A stretch of DNA of 64,000 nucleotides, from NCBI RefSeq assembly GCF_020520425.1, contig NC_079491.1, positions 5,505,143 to 5,569,142 on the forward strand, given 5' to 3'. Shown piece after piece: positions 11,491 through 23,489 of this stretch (position 1 is its first letter; each line of letters starts with the position of its first letter). The stretch comes from Spinacia oleracea (taxonomy: Eukaryota > Streptophyta > Magnoliopsida > Caryophyllales > Amaranthaceae). Both the position numbers and the translations under genes were made by a program. The notes below the pieces were generated by a model, which did not search any database, was not told the origin of the DNA, and worked only from the letters and a program-made list of their open reading frames with translations.

Positions 11491-11907
11491 GGAAGCGCAT
11501 CGTACGAATAAGCATCGGACGAGGCCTGCCGGACGAGGCCCAGCACGAAGCCAGGCCATCGCCCAGCAAGCCAAGCGCGCCGCACAAACAGCCACGCCAG
11601 GCCCAGCGCAAGGCCAGGCCCAGCAGGCTGCGCAGCGCGCACAGCGCGCACAGCACGCGCAGCGCGCAGCGCGCGCGGGCGCTGCGTGGGCTGCTGCTCG
11701 CGCGCACGCATGGGGGCCCATCGTGGCTGCCGTGCGTGTGTGTGTGCAAGTGTTTGTGTTCGTGCACGTTTCCTAAAACATGCAGAGTTCGGTTAATGAT
11801 TAAATTCCTAATTCTATTTGATAAATTAATTAAATTAGAGTTCTTGTAGGATTCTAGGTTTAATTAATTTGTATCTGAATAGGATTTCGATTCCCTTTCC
11901 ATACCCC

Positions 11908-11916
11908 TATAAATAT
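11908..11916 (+). promoter_or_regulatory. Probable TATA box of the Copia 5' LTR
   Basis: tataaatat follows a C/T-rich stretch and lies about 350 bp before the LTR end, placing the transcript start and R region around 11940. The equivalent in the 3' LTR is 20987-20995. Confidence 0.6.
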
Positions 11917-12269
11917 GAGGCTAGGGCTCACAATTTATAACAAGTTTCAAAGTATTCAAAGTGAGTTTTTGAGAGAAAATTCAGTCACACATTTGCCTAT
12001 AAAGTGCCGAAAATAATAGTACCTTAAGGGCGATTCTAGTTGGTCAATCTTAAGGCGGATCCGGACGTGCTGTGGACTATCTACGGAGGGACGACACTTG
12101 GAGTCCTAAAGACTTGTTCTTGTTCGGTTCGGGCGCAGCTAGGGAAGGCACGCAACAAAGAGTATGCATCTAAACTATGCTAAATGATTATGTGTAAATA
12201 ATATGTTTTCCTGGCTTTATGGTTTTTCCGCATGATTTATGAATTGTCATATGTATCATAACCTAACAG

Positions 12270-12283
12270 TGGTATCACGAGCC
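12270..12283 (+). promoter_or_regulatory. Copia primer-binding site
   Basis: tggtatcacgagcc lies one base after the 5' LTR. It resembles the tggtatcagagc site complementary to the 3' end of initiator tRNA-Met, with a small change in the middle. Confidence 0.8.
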
Positions 12284-15086
12284 CCTTATTATTTTCATAA
12301 TCTAAATTGCATAAACATGGTTAAATATTACAAATTTGCAAGAATTAAAAGGGGTGATTAATTTTCGTAATTGTTAATTAATTGCAAATTGCGTTTATTT
12401 AATTATACGTACGCAGTTTTTCGGCAGTTTCTTCGTTACTCATCCAAATCGAGTGATTTTTGTGTCAATTCCGCATGTAAAAGGCATTCTAAAATTTTGA
12501 CAAAAATAGTATTTTTCTGCCGAACCCAGAATTCTCAAATTCGAAGCCTAACTATGACTTTTCGAAGGTTTTAGTTTTTCGAATGCAAAATTTCGTAAAT
12601 TTAAGATGTTAAATTAAATATTTGCGATTCTTGTTGATAAATCTTGAATTTTTGATTGACCTACTGCATATGTTTAACAAGTTTGAATGCCTAGTCTTGT
12701 TAATTATGCAATCTAATTTGTAATTATGATTAATTTGTTGAAAATTAGAATAATTTAGAATTAATTTGATTTTCATAATTAATTGTAATTTAATTAGAAA
12801 CCTATGATTAAAAACCACCATAAAAATTGTAAATTTATGATAAATTTTAAATTTTTATGACCTAGACTTGAATCCATAACAATCGGAAATCAATTGGATA
12901 ATAAATTTTCGATTTTTTCGCCCTAAAATTATGAAATTAATATTATTTATTAATTTGTCATTAATTTTAAATATAAATTTTAAATTTTTATGCGATTCGT
13001 TCATAAAACTTGCACGCACGAAGCAATGGACGCTTCGTGTTACCCTTAAGGGGTGTTGTATAATGCGGGCATGCGACGACGAGCAAGGGAGCTCGTCGCC
13101 CGTGCGGCACGAATGCAATGAGCAAGGGCGTAGTGCACGAGCACAAGGCAGCAGCCCTGCCTTGTGTCGTGTGCCACGAGCAATGGACGAATGGGCATGG
13201 GCGAAGGGCGAGCCAAGGCAGTCGCGTGTGGGCAGCAAGCGAGCTGCGCCACAACGCGCGCTGCCTCGCACAAGAGCGCGCAGCCTCGCGCGCAAGCTCG
13301 CGTGCCACGAGCGCTGCGCCAAGCATTGCTCGCGCGCACAGCGAGCGATGTCGCCCGCCCAGCGAGCGATGTCGCGCGCCCAGCGAGCGATGTCGCGCGC
13401 CCAGCGAGCGATGGCTCGCGCCCCCAGCGAGCGATGTCGCGCGCCCAGCGAGCGATGTCGCGCGCGCACTGCGAGCGATAGCTCGCGTGCGATGAGCGCT
13501 GGCGCGCGCAGCGAGCACCAATGCGTGCGGAGGCTTGCGATGGGGATGCAGCAGCTATGCGACGAGCGCATGGGCTGCGCGCACATGGCCAGCAATGGCT
13601 GTGTGCATGCGTCCCATGGGCGTGCAACGCGTAGGGTGTTTGCGTTACGATTAAAGATCGTTTTGAATGTTTAATTTGAAAATTTCAAGTTCACGTAATT
13701 TTAATTAATTTTAAAATTAATAATTTAAATTATTTTCTTGGATTTTAATTTTGAATATTGTAATTATAATAAATTTTATTTATTCTAATTATTTTACTAA
13801 AATTAAAATCATGAATTAATTTAAATACGACTGAAATTAAATTAAATTTTTGGATTCAATTATAAATTTATATGAGCTTTAGATTTTAATTAAATTTGTA
13901 TGTTTCCGGTTAGACTAGAAATACATTTTTATGTTTAAAATTAGTAAAGCATATAAATTTATTGGTTTAAGTGGGAGCGTTTTTTAGTCATAAACTCTTG
14001 ATTAGGTCTACAAATCCTTAAGGTTAAAACAACTTGATTAGAATTAATAAGGACTGAATAATTGGTAGATTATTGGTGCCCTTGATTAATTGCTGCAAAT
14101 GTTTACGTGATGCATAATGTGTTTTACTAACCAGCTATGTGGGCCATTCATGATAATGAATGGGTGAATGGTATATATTGTATATGTACTGTTTTGCAGG
14201 TTATGAAGTGACTAGTATGGCCCAAATAGGATAGAAAATATGGTCTGCGTACCATTAATTTGAATGTAATTGGTCTAAAGTACCAAAGTTATTTTTCAAT
14301 TCAAATATGGTCTGCGAACCATCAAATAGTTGTAATTAGTTATAGCTTATCCTATTTGAAGAAAATGGTGCCTCCCACGGAGATTTTCAAGACGGACTTT
14401 GAAGTCAAAGCTTCAAGATGAAGTCGGGCCATACTAGATCACAAATATCTTATGCATGTTTTAAGTTATTTATTGCTTTTAAATATGTCTTAAAATGCAT
14501 GAGATCAAAAGCTTGATTATGTTGCATGATTAAGGATTTTAGTTCACTTAAAATCTAACCAACATAGTAAGAGCCTTAAGTTCCAAACTTAAAAATTGAG
14601 TTAAAAGGTGCCATGCCAAAATATACACTTGCTTGGATATCCTTTACATCAATCTAGTAATAGTTTTCGCTCAGCGAGGTGTTACTTATTGGTCCTAAAG
14701 GGGCAAGGTACACAAATAATTGTGAGTACATGTTAGTTTTGGTAAAACTCAACGATATAAGTAAGGAGTCCTTTTATGTCGTGGCAAAATCGATAGGTTT
14801 ACCTAATAAGTTCTTAGACGTACCTATCAACCAAGAATAGTTTCTAGACTATTAGCAAAAGGCTTTTGCTTACCTAAGATGTTTTAGGATTAAGTCGACA
14901 AACTGTGCTTAGTTCTTCAATGATTTTAGGATCTTGGAATCATTTTATTCACACCTGCCGGAACACATAATTTGAATAAAATGCTTAATAAACATTGAAT
15001 TATGCATGTATGCTAGAATTTAAGTTTATTAAGAGAAACTGTGAATGGTTATTTATTTGTTTATTCTTTTCAATTGTAGTTTTAAT
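12284..15086 (+). other. Long Copia leader
   Basis: About 2.8 kb lie between the primer-binding site and the gag start. It is AT-rich apart from a GC-rich block at about 13010-13640 in which several frames on both strands stay open; I regard these as by-products of the repeat composition. A t-rich run ending in tag at 15078-15080, just before the second ATG, looks like a splice acceptor, so a spliced leader is possible. Confidence 0.75.
13320..13490. repeat. GC-rich 21-bp tandem repeats in the Copia leader
   Basis: The unit begins cagcgagcgatgtcgc and is 21 bp long, with about seven imperfect copies from 13338. Since 21 is a multiple of three and the units lack stops, most frames remain open on both strands, explaining the overlapping false frames in this region. 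Confidence 0.85.
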
Positions 15087-18000
15087 ATGGCAAACAACAA
15101 TCAAAACATCATCATGGGTTCTGAGCTTATGGTCAAGCTGAACCTGACAAATTTTCTTGAATGGGAAGCTAAGCTAGTTGAAATAGTCAAACTCAATGGA
15201 CTTGAGTATGTACTGTCACATCCCATGCCAAGCTACTATGCCAGAGACATGACCCCTGAGAGATTTTACGCCTGGGATGCGGATCTCAAAAAGGTTATGA
15301 GTCTCATGCTGAACAATATCCCTGATGATTGGGCTAAAAGGTTTGTAGCCTATGAACCTTTTACGCTCATCAAGAATCTGAGGGATATCTGTCGTGGAAG
15401 TACGGAGGACAGGGACCTGAACGTCCATGAGTTGATTGAATCAATGTCTGGTCTAAAGGTTAGTTCTCCCAACAGGTGTTATAGGATGGAGGTCCAAGAA
15501 ACACATGTTCAGCTCCTTCGCACTAAACAGAGGGCAGGCGTCCCACTGAGGTTCCATGTGGATCTTATGTGTTCATATTTTGATCGCCTAAGTCTACTAG
15601 GAACACCAATAAGCGAAAGGATGGCAGTCTCTGTCCTGCTCAATTCACTACACAGTGGGTTTGGTCGCTTCAAGCAACTATACCTAAGTGAACCAAGAGA
15701 AGAAACAGTTGCAGAATTTATTCACCTTGTCAGAAAGGCTGAAATAGTACTGGACTGTGAAGCCAAAGATTTACTCAAGGCTAGAAAGAGACCGTTCAAG
15801 AAAGGTGGAAAGTCCAAGGGCAATGCTAAATCAAAGCAGGACAAGTCCACATCAAGCTGTCTTTATTGTGATGGAATAGGCCATTACAAAAGAGAATGTC
15901 CAAAGCTAAAGGAAGATCAGAAGAACGGAACAGTCGTTCCATCTTCAGGTATTTTCGTTATAGACTGTATACTTGCTAATTCAACTTCTTGGGTATTAGA
16001 TACAGGTTGTGGCTCACACTTATGTTCCAATCCACAGGGACTAAGAAGAAGTAGAAAGTTAAGCAAGGGTGAAGTCGACCTACGAGTGGGAAATGGAGCA
16101 CGGATTGCTGCATTAGCCGTAGGAACTTACTATTTGTCGTTGCCCTCCGGGCTAGTTTTGGAACTGGAAGAATGTTTCCATGTTCCAAGTCTTACTAAAA
16201 ACATCATTTCAGTTTCTTGCTTAGATGCTAAGGGATTTTCCTTTTTAATAAAAGACAATAGTTGTTCGTTTTATTTTAAAGAGATGTTTTATGGATCTTC
16301 TAGATTAGTCAATGGACTTTATTTATTAGATCACGACAAACAAGTATATAACATAAATACCAAAAAGGCCAAAAAGGATGATTCATATCTCACCTATCTG
16401 TGGCATTGTCGATTAGGCCATATAAACTTGAAACGCTTAGAAAGACTTCAAAGGGAAGGAATTCTAGAACCATTTGACTTAGAGGATTATGGTAAATGCG
16501 AATCATGTTTACTTGGCAAAATGACAAAGCAACCTTTCTCTAAAGTTGGAGAAAGAGCAAATGAACTATTGGGTTTAATCCATACAGATGTATGTGGACC
16601 AATGAGTACAAATGCTAGAGGTGGTTTCAGCTACTTTATCACTTTCACTGATGACTTCAGTAGGTATGGTTATGTCTACCTAATGAAGCATAAGTCTGAA
16701 TCCTTTGACAAATTCAAGGAATTTCAGAGTGAAGTAGAGAATCAATTAGGCAAGAAGATTAAGGCACTGCGGTCTGATAGAGGCGGTGAATATCTGAGCT
16801 ATGAATTTGATGACCATCTGAAAGAATGTGGAATTCTATCAGAATTGACTCCTCCTGGAACACCACAATGGAACGGTGTGTCGGAACGGAGGAACAGAAC
16901 CTTGCTAGACATGGTCAGGTCAATGATGGGTCAGGCCGAACTTCCATTAGAATTTTGGGGACATGCACTAAATACAGCTGCACTCACTATAAATAGAGCT
17001 CCGTCTAAAGCTGTCGAAAAGACTCCATACGAATTATGGTTTGGAAAGCCTCCAAATGTGTCTTTTCTTAAGATTTGGGGATGTGAAGTATACGTCAAAC
17101 GATTAATTTCAGACAAACTTCATCCAAAATCTGACAAATGTATCCTTGTGGGCTATCCAAAGGAAACAAAGGGGTATTACTTCTACAATACATCTGAGAA
17201 CAAAGTGTTTGTTGCTCGAGATGGTGTCTTTTTGGAGAAGGATCACATTTCCAAAATGACAAGTGGGAGAAAAGTAGACCTCGAAGAAATTCGAGTCGAA
17301 CAACAAACTCTAGAGAATGCTCAAGATGACATTCAGGATGAAACTCAGAGATCTTTAGAAGAATCTGGTGAGAATCATGGTCAATCTAGAAATGTTACCC
17401 CGCGTAGATCGCAAAGATATAGATCTCAACCGGAAAGGTACTTAGGTATTTTGACGAACGAGAGCTATGACGTTCTATTACTTGAAAGTGATGAACCTGC
17501 GACTTACAAACAAGCTATGACGAGCCCTAGCTCCAAGCAGTGGCAAGAAGCCATGCAATCTGAATTAGACTCCATGTCTGAAAACCAAGTATGGGATTTG
17601 GTCGATTTGCCAGATGGCTACCAAGCCATTGGAAGCAAATGGGTTTTCAAACTGAAAAAGGACAAGGATGGGAAACTTGAAGTTTTCAAAGCTAGATTGG
17701 TCGCAAAAGGTTACAGGCAAGTCCACGGTGTGGATTACGATGAAACCTTTTCACCAGTTGCAATGCTAAAGTCTATTCGAATAATGTTAGCAATCGCTGC
17801 ATATTACGATTACGAAATATGGCAGATGGATGTCAAAACTGCTTTCTTAAACGGCGTTTTAACAGAAACTGTGTTTATGACACAGCCTGAAGGTTTTGAG
17901 GATCCAAAGAATGCTAAAAAGGTATGCAAGCTAAAGAAGTCAATCTACGGATTGAAGCAGGCATCCAGGAGCTGGAATATACGTTTTGATGAAGCAGTCA

Positions 18001-19072
18001 GTGACTTTGGTTTCATCAAGAACGCGGACGAATCTTGTGTATACAAGAAGGTCAGGGGAGCAAAATTGCTTTCCTAGTATTATATGTCGACGACATATTG
18101 CTTATCGGAAATGACATTCCTATGTTGAACTCTGTCAAGATTTGGCTTGGGAAATGTTTTTCGATGAAGGATCTAGGAGAAGCACAGTACATATTGGGCA
18201 TCAAGATTTACAGAGATAGATCTAAAAGGATGATTGGACTTAGTCAAAGCACTTATATCAATAAGGTGCTTGATAGGTTCAAGATGGCGGACTCCAAGCG
18301 AGGCTACCTACCCATGTCTCATGGAATGACTCTAAGCAAGACTCAGTGCCCAAAAACACTTGATGAGCGTAGACGAATGAATGGGATTCCATATGCATCA
18401 TTGATTGGTTCAATAATGTATGCTATGATATGTACACGCCCGGATGTTGCGTACGCACTCAGTGCTACGAGCAGATACCAGTCAGACCCAGGAGAGGCGC
18501 ATTGGACTGCTGCCAAGAACATTCTGAAGTACCTGAAAAGGCACAAAGATGACTTCCTGGTCTATGGTGGAGATGATGAATTAATTGTTAAAGGCTATAC
18601 GGACGCAAGTTTCCAAACCGACAAAGATGATTTTAGATCACAGTCTGGGTTTGTCTTCTGCCTCAACGGAGGAGCAGTAAGCTGGAAAAGTGCTAAGCAA
18701 AGCACCATTGCGGATTCTACAACTGAAGCGGAGTACATTGCTGCACATGAAGCAGCAAAGGAAGCTATATGGCTAAGGAAGTTCATAGGAGAACTTGGTG
18801 TAGTCCCCTCCATTAAAGGACCAATAGCCCTGTATTGTGATAATAACGGAGCTATTGCACAGGCAAAAGAGCCTAGACACCACCAGAGAGTCAAGCATGT
18901 ACTTCGTAGATTTCACCTTCTACGAGAGTTCGTTGAAAGAAAAGAAGTCGAGATAAGCAAAATTGGAACTGATGACAACATATCAGATCCATTAACTAAA
19001 CCTCTGCCGCAGGCGAAGCACAACTCGCACACTGCAGCTATGGGAATCAAGCATATTGGAGAATGGCTTTGA
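15087..19072 (+). pseudogene. Copia gag-pol polyprotein, frameshifted in reverse transcriptase
   Basis: Frame one runs from 15045 (more likely start 15087, MANNNQNIIMG) to a stop at 18075-18077; frame two covers about 18035-19072. Order from 15087: gag with a CCHC knuckle (CLYCDGIGHYKREC, about residues 257-270), aspartic protease (WVLDTGCGSHLC, near 300), GAG-pre-integrase with HxxH and CxxC (WHCRLGH, CESC), integrase core (HTDVCG, TDDFSRYGY, the Asp and Glu of RSDRGGEYL), then reverse transcriptase starting WVFKLKKDKDGK. The catalytic LYVDDILLIGND and the RNase H (YTDASF, TTEAEY, CDN) are in the second frame. The break lies close to 18050-18060, and a one-base loss would account for it. A programmed shift is not expected there. 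The copy cannot make intact reverse transcriptase unless the base is a sequencing error. Confidence 0.92.
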
Positions 19073-19927
19073 TGTCTCTGTTTAATGTTTTAAAGTTTTA
19101 GAGTTTAAATCTTTGTAAAACATTATTGGTTAATCATTCACAATAAATGAAAAGAATTCATTTTTCCATTTAATTTGTGGTTTATTAAATGATGAGTCCC
19201 TTCAATTTGACAATATATATTCAAGATAGACTGTCAGGACCAGTCCTGTGACTAAGAAATGTCTATCAAGTGAACTTGAATGTCAAAGGTTGAAAATGGT
19301 CCCTAATCGGAGTTTTCTATAAAATTGGACGCATAGAAAACGTTAGACGATTAGAATGCAAGATGACTAGTAGTTCTGTTTCTTGAACTATGTGGACATG
19401 GCAATGTCATAATCATTTGCATAGATACTTACTTTGGGAAGACTAGTATCGGACGAGACCTATGAAACTTTACTGTAAGAGATGAAAGTCTGTCATAAGT
19501 AAATTTCATTAAATTATTAGACACTAAATCCTCAATACCTGAGTGATTTGAGATTACTTGTTTGAGAACTGGTTGCTTTGACGTTGACCAACCGTCGCAC
19601 CGTAAAAGGAGGCTATAAAGGCAACGCTCAGGTAATCACCTATCAAACGAAGTCTAATCTCAAGATCGCAAGATTGGGATTGTCCTCCCATAAATCGGGA
19701 TGAGATGCTTAAAAGTTGTACAAGGCCACTCGGAGAGCTAGAAACTGTGAAATGCATGGCCGTGCTCGGATGAATCATAGGCTATGATTATCTGTTTATT
19801 TGATCAGTTGAACTCTGAAACCGAGGAACACCTCTGGACATAATAAGGATGACAACTCTTACCTTATGTTCAAGAGCAAGCATCGAGCGACAAAGGAATT
19901 AGGAAATGCACACTTGTCCCTAAGGAC
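19073..19927 (+). other. Copia 3' untranslated region
   Basis: About 850 bp between the pol stop and the polypurine tract. No further domain such as envelope is seen; a minus-strand open frame at 19554-19778 has no recognisable product. Confidence 0.7.
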
Positions 19928-19938
19928 AAGTGGGAGAC
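19928..19938 (+). promoter_or_regulatory. Copia polypurine tract
   Basis: aagtgggagac lies directly before the 3' LTR, where plus-strand DNA synthesis is primed. Confidence 0.85.
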
Positions 19939-21347
19939 TGAAGGAAATAATGCCCTTGGTCCAAGTATGCATTCTATGTTAAGTCTAATAAATGCGGTTC
20001 AGTATTAATTAACAAGTTAATAATCCAGTGAGATCAAGTGAGCTGAATGCCTAGCTAGAGGCCGCTTCAGTTCAAGTGGTATTAATGATATTAATCCACA
20101 GCTTACTCTTGACTGAACCCGTAGGGTCACACAAATAGTACGTAAACGGATCAAGTATTTAATGGCATTAAATACTCCATCTATGAATATTCGGAACCGA
20201 CGGATCTTGGTTTCAGTGGGAGCTAAGATCGTCACAGGCAAGAAATGAATACTCCGGAAACGATGATATTGCCGGAAACGGAAATATGGATCGTATCGGA
20301 AATATAAATATTATCCAAGTCGTAGATGTTGCCGGAAACGGAAACATGGTACGTATCGGAAAATATTATCGGAAATGGAAATATTGCCAGAATCGGAAAT
20401 ATTGCCGGAAACGGAAATATTGTCAGAATCGGAAATATTACCGGAATCGGAAAATAATTCCGGAAACGGAAATATTAAATATTTGTTCGAAACGGAAATT
20501 AATTCCGGAATCGGAAATATTAAATATTGTTCGTATCGGAAATGAATTCCGGAATCGGAAAATTTAATCGGAAGCGCATCGTACGAATAAGCATCGGACG
20601 AGGCCTGCCGGACGAGGCCCAGCACGAAGCCAGGCCATCGCCCAGCAAGCCAAGCGCGCCGCACAAACAGCCACGCCAGGCCCAGCGCAAGGCCAGGCCC
20701 AGCAGGCTGCGCAGCGCGCACAGCGCGCACAGCACGCGCAGCGCGCAGCGCGCGCGGGCGCTGCGTGGGCTGCTGCTCGCGCGCACGCATGGGGGCCCAT
20801 CGTGGCTGCCGTGCGTGTGTGTGTGCAAGTGTTTGTGTTCGTGCACGTTTCCTAAAACATGCAGAGTTCGGTTAATGATTAAATTCCTAATTCTATTTGA
20901 TAAATTAATTAAATTAGAGTTCTTGTAGGATTCTAGGTTTAATTAATTTGTATCTGAATAGGATTTCGATTCCCTTTCCATACCCCTATAAATATGAGGC
21001 TAGGGCTCACAATTTATAACAAGTTTCAAAGTATTCAAAGTGAGTTTTTGAGAGAAAATTCAGTCACACATTTGCCTATAAAGTGCCGAAAATAATAGTA
21101 CCTTAAGGGCGATTCTAGTTGGTCAATCTTAAGGCGGATCCGGACGTGCTGTGGACTATCTACGGAGGGACGACACTTGGAGTCCTAAAGACTTGTTCTT
21201 GTTCGGTTCGGGCGCAGCTAGGGAAGGCACGCAACAAAGAGTATGCATCTAAACTATGCTAAATGATTATGTGTAAATAATATGTTTTCCTGGCTTTATG
21301 GTTTTTCCGCATGATTTATGAATTGTCATATGTATCATAACCTAACA
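19939..21347 (+). repeat. Copia 3' LTR
   Basis: 1409 bp, same length and, by eye, the same sequence as 10860-12268, including the repeat field, GC block and TATA box (20987-20995). Confidence 0.95.
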
Positions 21348-21352
21348 GCTTA
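21348..21352. repeat. Copia 5-bp target duplication (right)
   Basis: gctta, identical to 10855-10859. Confidence 0.9.
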
Positions 21353-22599
21353 TACCATTAATAATTGAATTTGAAGAACAATACATCTGAAAATTGAAGA
21401 ACAAAACCCATAATATTGAGGAAGAGAATATTAAATTTTGAGAGTTTAATTCCTAAAATCGAAAATCTAAACTACAAATTCGAATTCCAGTGTCTATAAT
21501 CTCTCTCTAATCTACCTAAATTCTGTTGTTTTTCGCCCCTTGCTGTTGCCGCTGCTATTCTATGCTCACGAAGAACTCAGCTCCAAAATCTAAAATAGGA
21601 AAACCAACGAAAATCAAAATCTGAAAAACACAAACAAATGTTGCTCCAAAATCTCCTCTAATTTCATATGCTCCCTCGAACCAAAGAGAAGAACATAAAT
21701 GTTGAAGAACGAATTCGAGAACGAAAATCTGCAAAAAAAAAAAAAAAAAAACGAAAATCTAGTTCTGTATTCTCTCTTAATTGTTGCGCTACCCTCTATG
21801 CTCTCTACACTATCAATTTTTGTTCTCCGTCCTTCGAATCCAACCCCCGAATTCCAAAAAAATTCAGCCCAGAAAATAGGGGCAACATGAAATCTGAATT
21901 CAGCATCTTCAATTTCAACAGAAATATGAATTCATGTCCTGCTGTCTTCATCATCACCTTACCCTAACTGAATTCATGTTCATGGGCACATGCCTAACCC
22001 ACATATCCACAATTTCATCTTCAATTTCATCTTTGTTCATAATATTCATCATCACCATACCTAACAGAAACCTCCCTTGTTCATCAAACTTCAATTCACG
22101 ATTTCAATTCACTAGAAAATTTGGGTTCGATTATTTGGGATTTGAGTTAGCAATTGATTTTTGATGAAGATGGTTTGAGAAGGAAAAATTGTGGTTGGGT
22201 TCACCATTTTGATACCCAGAAAAAAGAGATGTGAGATTGAGAGGAGAGAGGAGGGTGAGAGGGGATTTAGAGTTAATTAGGGTTCATTAAGTGTTAATTA
22301 GGATTGGCATTAATTCACCTCAAATTACTCAGAAATACAAGCTCGGTAGTTCTGCGAATCTACCATTTTCGCCATTTCCGCCGACGAAGGTTGAAGGTTG
22401 GCGGCGAAAGGAGAGGACTAAGCGCGACAGCAGCAAAGGAAGGAGAAGACGGTGGCGAGAGAAGAGAAACGATGAAGAAGAAGAAGAAGAAGAGGGGCGA
22501 GTAATTAAGAAGAACAGAGGAGATGAGATGAGAGAGAAGACATTAGATTTTTTTTTAAAGTTAAAATGTAGAATATTGGGTGAATAAGGGCATAAACGT
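21353..22599. other. MULE interior
   Basis: No transposase. It contains an A run (21732-21750), C/T-rich and 5'-UTR-like stretches, a purine-rich GAA microsatellite (22472-22493) and several short open frames (for example 21668-21967 and 22291-22587) whose composition is driven by these runs. MULEs often carry captured host DNA and this could be such cargo, but I recognise no host gene. Confidence 0.55.
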
Positions 22600-22749
22600 A
22601 AATTAACGCTAACGGAGTACTAACGGCCGTTAAATCCAAGGGTATTTGGTGCACTTTAAGTTTAAATAGGGGTATTCTATGAATTTTGAAACGCGCAGGG
22701 GTATTTGGTGCATTATTGCAAACCTCAGGGGCATTTCATGAAAAAACCG
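22600..22749 (-). repeat. MULE right terminal inverted repeat
   Basis: Inverse of 10620-10767. The outer 80 bases are nearly identical; inner parts diverge. Confidence 0.85.
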
Positions 22750-22758
22750 AATATTTTA
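22750..22758. repeat. Right 9-bp target duplication of the MULE
   Basis: aatatttta, identical to 10611-10619. Confidence 0.85.
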
Positions 22759-22819
22759 TTATACGTTAATAAACGTGCAAAAATTCAGACGTAAAAAAAC
22801 AAAAAGAACTAAAGGAGTA

Positions 22820-23489
22820 TTTAAGTTTAAATTATGTTTTCAGATTGGTTTTCATTATTTGAAAGTTCTAACAAAACCGAAATTAGTTACAAATGGATTG
22901 TAAATACCAGTAATTCAATAAATGGATGTCATACTTTTGAGAGCAAAGAAAGTTGACTCAACGACTATCTGAGAATTTCACATTCATTCATTCATACACG
23001 AAACACGACTAATTACTAAAAGCTGCCATCAACATTTACTACTCCTCCTCAATATTGGTCCTAACTGTCATTCTGGATCTCTGCCTCTTATTTACTGCTC
23101 TCTTTTTACCCCCCTATTTCTGCCCATTATTTATATCTAAACTTAATGCTCTCCTAAATTTCCTCTCTGCTTGGAGAAAAAGTTTTAGGCCAATTTAAAG
23201 GGGTATTCTCTTCACCGGAAAAAAAATGAAATAAAATAAAATAAAATATTTTGTACTTCGATATGATAAATTTAGATAAGTTTTGATACTTGTCAATTGA
23301 GTTAATAAATTTCAATCAAATCCAATTAATTTACATTTTAAAGTTTTTTCTCTTGCAATCAAATTTGATCAAGTCCATTCAGTTTCAACCAATTCGATCA
23401 AGTTTAATCAAGTTCAGTATATAGGTCCAGTTCCAATATAAGTTCATGCCTCGTCCGTTAAAGAGAACGCGCCCTTTGAGAAAATTGAA
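22820..23489. other. Intergenic, no gene seen
   Basis: AT-rich. 23280-23420 has repeated caatcaaa/tcaagtttaatcaagttc motifs. No gene. Confidence 0.55.

Larger units (their letters stand above)
10860..12268 (+). repeat. Copia 5' LTR
   Basis: 1409 bp, starts tgaaggaaataatgccct and ends acctaaca (TG...CA). It holds a field of degenerate ccggaaacggaaatatt-like repeats (about 11170-11490), then a strongly GC-rich block (11520-11730) and a TATA box at 11908-11916. It appears identical to 19939-21347. Confidence 0.95.
10860..21347 (+). mobile_element. Copia LTR retrotransposon, Angela/BARE type, 10.5 kb
   Basis: Two 1409-bp LTRs (10860-12268 and 19939-21347) are flanked by a 5-bp duplication. Inside are a primer-binding site, a long leader, a gag-pol region in the Copia order (gag, protease, integrase, reverse transcriptase, RNase H) and a polypurine tract. 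The integrase sequence around positions 16630-17230 has the style of BARE-1/Angela elements, which also have long LTRs and leaders. By eye I find no difference between the LTRs, so insertion is very recent. It nevertheless carries a pol frameshift. Confidence 0.95.
10620..22749. mobile_element. Non-autonomous Mutator-like element (MULE) hosting a Copia element
   Basis: It starts cggttttttcatgaaat and ends atttcatgaaaaaaccg, with inverted repeats of about 150 bp and a 9-bp target duplication. Without the Copia insertion its own length is about 1.6 kb. No MURA/MULE transposase domain is seen, so it would depend on a transposase in trans. The arm outside the left TIR (10768-10854) and the interior 21353-22599 are its only own sequence. 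Confidence 0.85.
10305..22817. mobile_element. Stowaway-like MITE split by a Mutator-like element
   Basis: The left end ctcactccgtttctttttgt (after TA 10303-10304) is the inverse of the right end acaaaaagaactaaaggag (before TA 22818-22819). Removing the element 10620-22749 and one 9-bp duplicate leaves a MITE of a few hundred bases. This is the outermost shell of the nest. Confidence 0.65.

Noticed and set aside
11207-11849. Open frames in the LTR (and again at 20286-20928)
   Set aside because: They run through the CGGAAA repeat field and GC block, have repetitive composition and no domain.
12855-13674. Overlapping long open frames on both strands in the Copia leader
   Set aside because: They arise from stop-free GC-rich repeats with a 21-bp period; composition is Ala/Arg/Ser-rich and no protein domain is visible.
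18035-19072. Independent gene starting at 18035
   Set aside because: It is the second half of the Copia pol frame, separated by a frameshift, not a separate gene.
22291-22587. Lys/Glu-rich open frame in the MULE
   Set aside because: Caused by a GAA microsatellite and purine-rich sequence; no start context or similarity.
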